In this document: positions 63,600-64,000 of the stretch, in pieces
Layout of the letters: every line of letters starts with the position of its first letter
How positions within the stretch are numbered: position 1 is the first letter of the stretch
NCBI GenBank assembly: GCA_963664045.2
Contig: CAXXGT010000009.1
Span: 62,001-126,000, forward strand
DNA length: 64,000 nucleotides
Origin: JAPPHA01 sp963664045
GTDB taxonomy: Bacteria > Pseudomonadota > Alphaproteobacteria > Rhodobacterales > Rhodobacteraceae
Reading direction: 5' to 3'
Translations under genes and position numbers: made by a program
Notes under the pieces: generated by a model
Told to the model about the DNA's origin: nothing
Databases searched by the model: none
Seen by the model: only the letters and a program-made list of their open reading frames with translations

Positions 63600-64000
63600 C
63601 TACAGAAATGCGTTCATGTGAAAAGCCGATTGTGAAAACGGGCGCGCGGCGCCGGCACTGATCGGGCACGACCGCCGTACCGCGCATCCCCGTTCCATGC
63701 AGTCGTGACCGGCGGCAGTTCGAAGAAAGGCCTTGCAGCGGTTTACATCATATCCGCTTTCGGACAAGGCGCCGACCGGGCAAGCCGAGACACAGGGGCG
63801 CTCGATGCAACTGTTGCACGGTCGCCTCGAGTCACCAGCATCCTCCGCCGACGATATGCCATCATCGACGGCAGCCTCGAAACCGAGTGCACCTCGAAAC
63901 GAAACCATCAGGCCCGTGTGATCATGGACGAGCAATCGAACCGGTGATGACCAGCAGCGCCCGCTCTTCAGGGCCCAGTCGGGGAAAGGTTGATACGGTG
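63600..64000 (-). CDS. 4Fe-4S ferredoxin-like protein, 5' end cut by the window
   Basis: The frame stays open to the window edge, with PFPDWALKSGRCWSSPVR before LLVHDHTGLMVSFRGAL, so the true start is outside. CNSCIERPCVSACPVGAL and the later Cys run in CKAFLRTAAGHDCMERGCAVRRSCP provide two iron-sulfur cluster-type cysteine sets. The C-terminus QSAFHMNAF is typical of a ferredoxin-like family found in Rhodobacterales and relatives. Its partner and role are not known. About 130 residues are visible. Confidence 0.75.
   Translation of the reverse strand, partial: PYQPFPDWALKSGRCWSSPVRLLVHDHTGLMVSFRGALGFEAAVDDGISSAEDAGDSRRPCNSCIERPCVSACPVGALSESGYDVNRCKAFLRTAAGHDCMERGCAVRRSCPISAGAARPFSQSAFHMNAFL

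Noticed and set aside
1..64000. CRISPR arrays, tRNA or rRNA genes
   Set aside because: No regularly spaced repeats were seen, and no cloverleaf or rRNA-like stretch was recognised by eye.

Overview
This looks like a GC-rich alphaproteobacterial chromosome segment, most like the Rhodobacterales/Rhodospirillales. The reasons are several TRAP transporter systems, a complete AapJQMP amino-acid ABC operon, DeoR- and RutR-like regulators, and many GTG starts with 1-4 bp gene overlaps. The lineage is inferred; no rRNA or tRNA gene was seen. About a dozen genes are broken by frameshifts or internal deletions and four IS families leave traces. This suggests a recently eroding genome, for example one adapting to a host or a narrow niche.

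Layout. (1) 1-5.3 kb: a mobile-element boundary with three tyrosine recombinases, a broken restriction-type methylase C-terminus and an IS1380 fragment. (2) 5.3-17.7 kb: the best-preserved metabolic block. A tightly coupled minus-strand operon encodes a di-haem cytochrome c peroxidase-like protein, a PfkB kinase, a LacD-type aldolase, a fucose-isomerase-like protein, a Gfo/Idh/MocA protein, a sulfolactate dehydrogenase-like enzyme and both sulfopyruvate decarboxylase subunits. Behind it are a TRAP transporter (DctPMQ) and a DeoR regulator, with a clear inverted-repeat operator in the TRAP promoter. I read this as sulfoquinovose uptake and sulfoglycolysis (sulfo-EMP type) continued to sulfoacetaldehyde. 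(3) 18-26 kb: a non-phosphorylating L-fucose-type pathway (broken aldose dehydrogenase, UxaA-type dehydratase, SDR, FAH hydrolase) with a TAXI-type TRAP transporter. (4) 26-28.7 kb: a coupled trio of haloacid dehalogenase, alpha/beta hydrolase and PLP ammonia-lyase. (5) 29-40 kb: IS remnants, a creatininase, and a decayed NitT/TauT-type ABC transporter around an amidohydrolase and an FAD oxidoreductase. TetR and RidA genes, a decayed and an intact quinone-reductase homologue, and a deleted pyruvate-dehydrogenase-E1-like gene follow. (6) 40-47.5 kb: a sugar-type ABC importer with a Nif3-like protein and a signal-less NMT1/THI5-like protein inserted between its parts.

(7) 48-54 kb: a class III aminotransferase, an integrase remnant, a methyltransferase-HNH nuclease fusion (possible defence gene) and a TetA-like exporter. 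(8) 54-58 kb: an IS1634-type element with a frameshifted transposase and a broken DUF3604 gene. (9) 58-64 kb: the aapJQMP operon with an internal terminator, a SixA-like phosphatase and a ferredoxin-like gene cut by the window edge.

The two most interesting items are the sulfoquinovose-type cluster, which lacks a classical GH31 sulfoquinovosidase but has a Gfo/Idh/MocA protein that could be the NAD-dependent type, and the methyltransferase-HNH fusion beside a recombinase relic.
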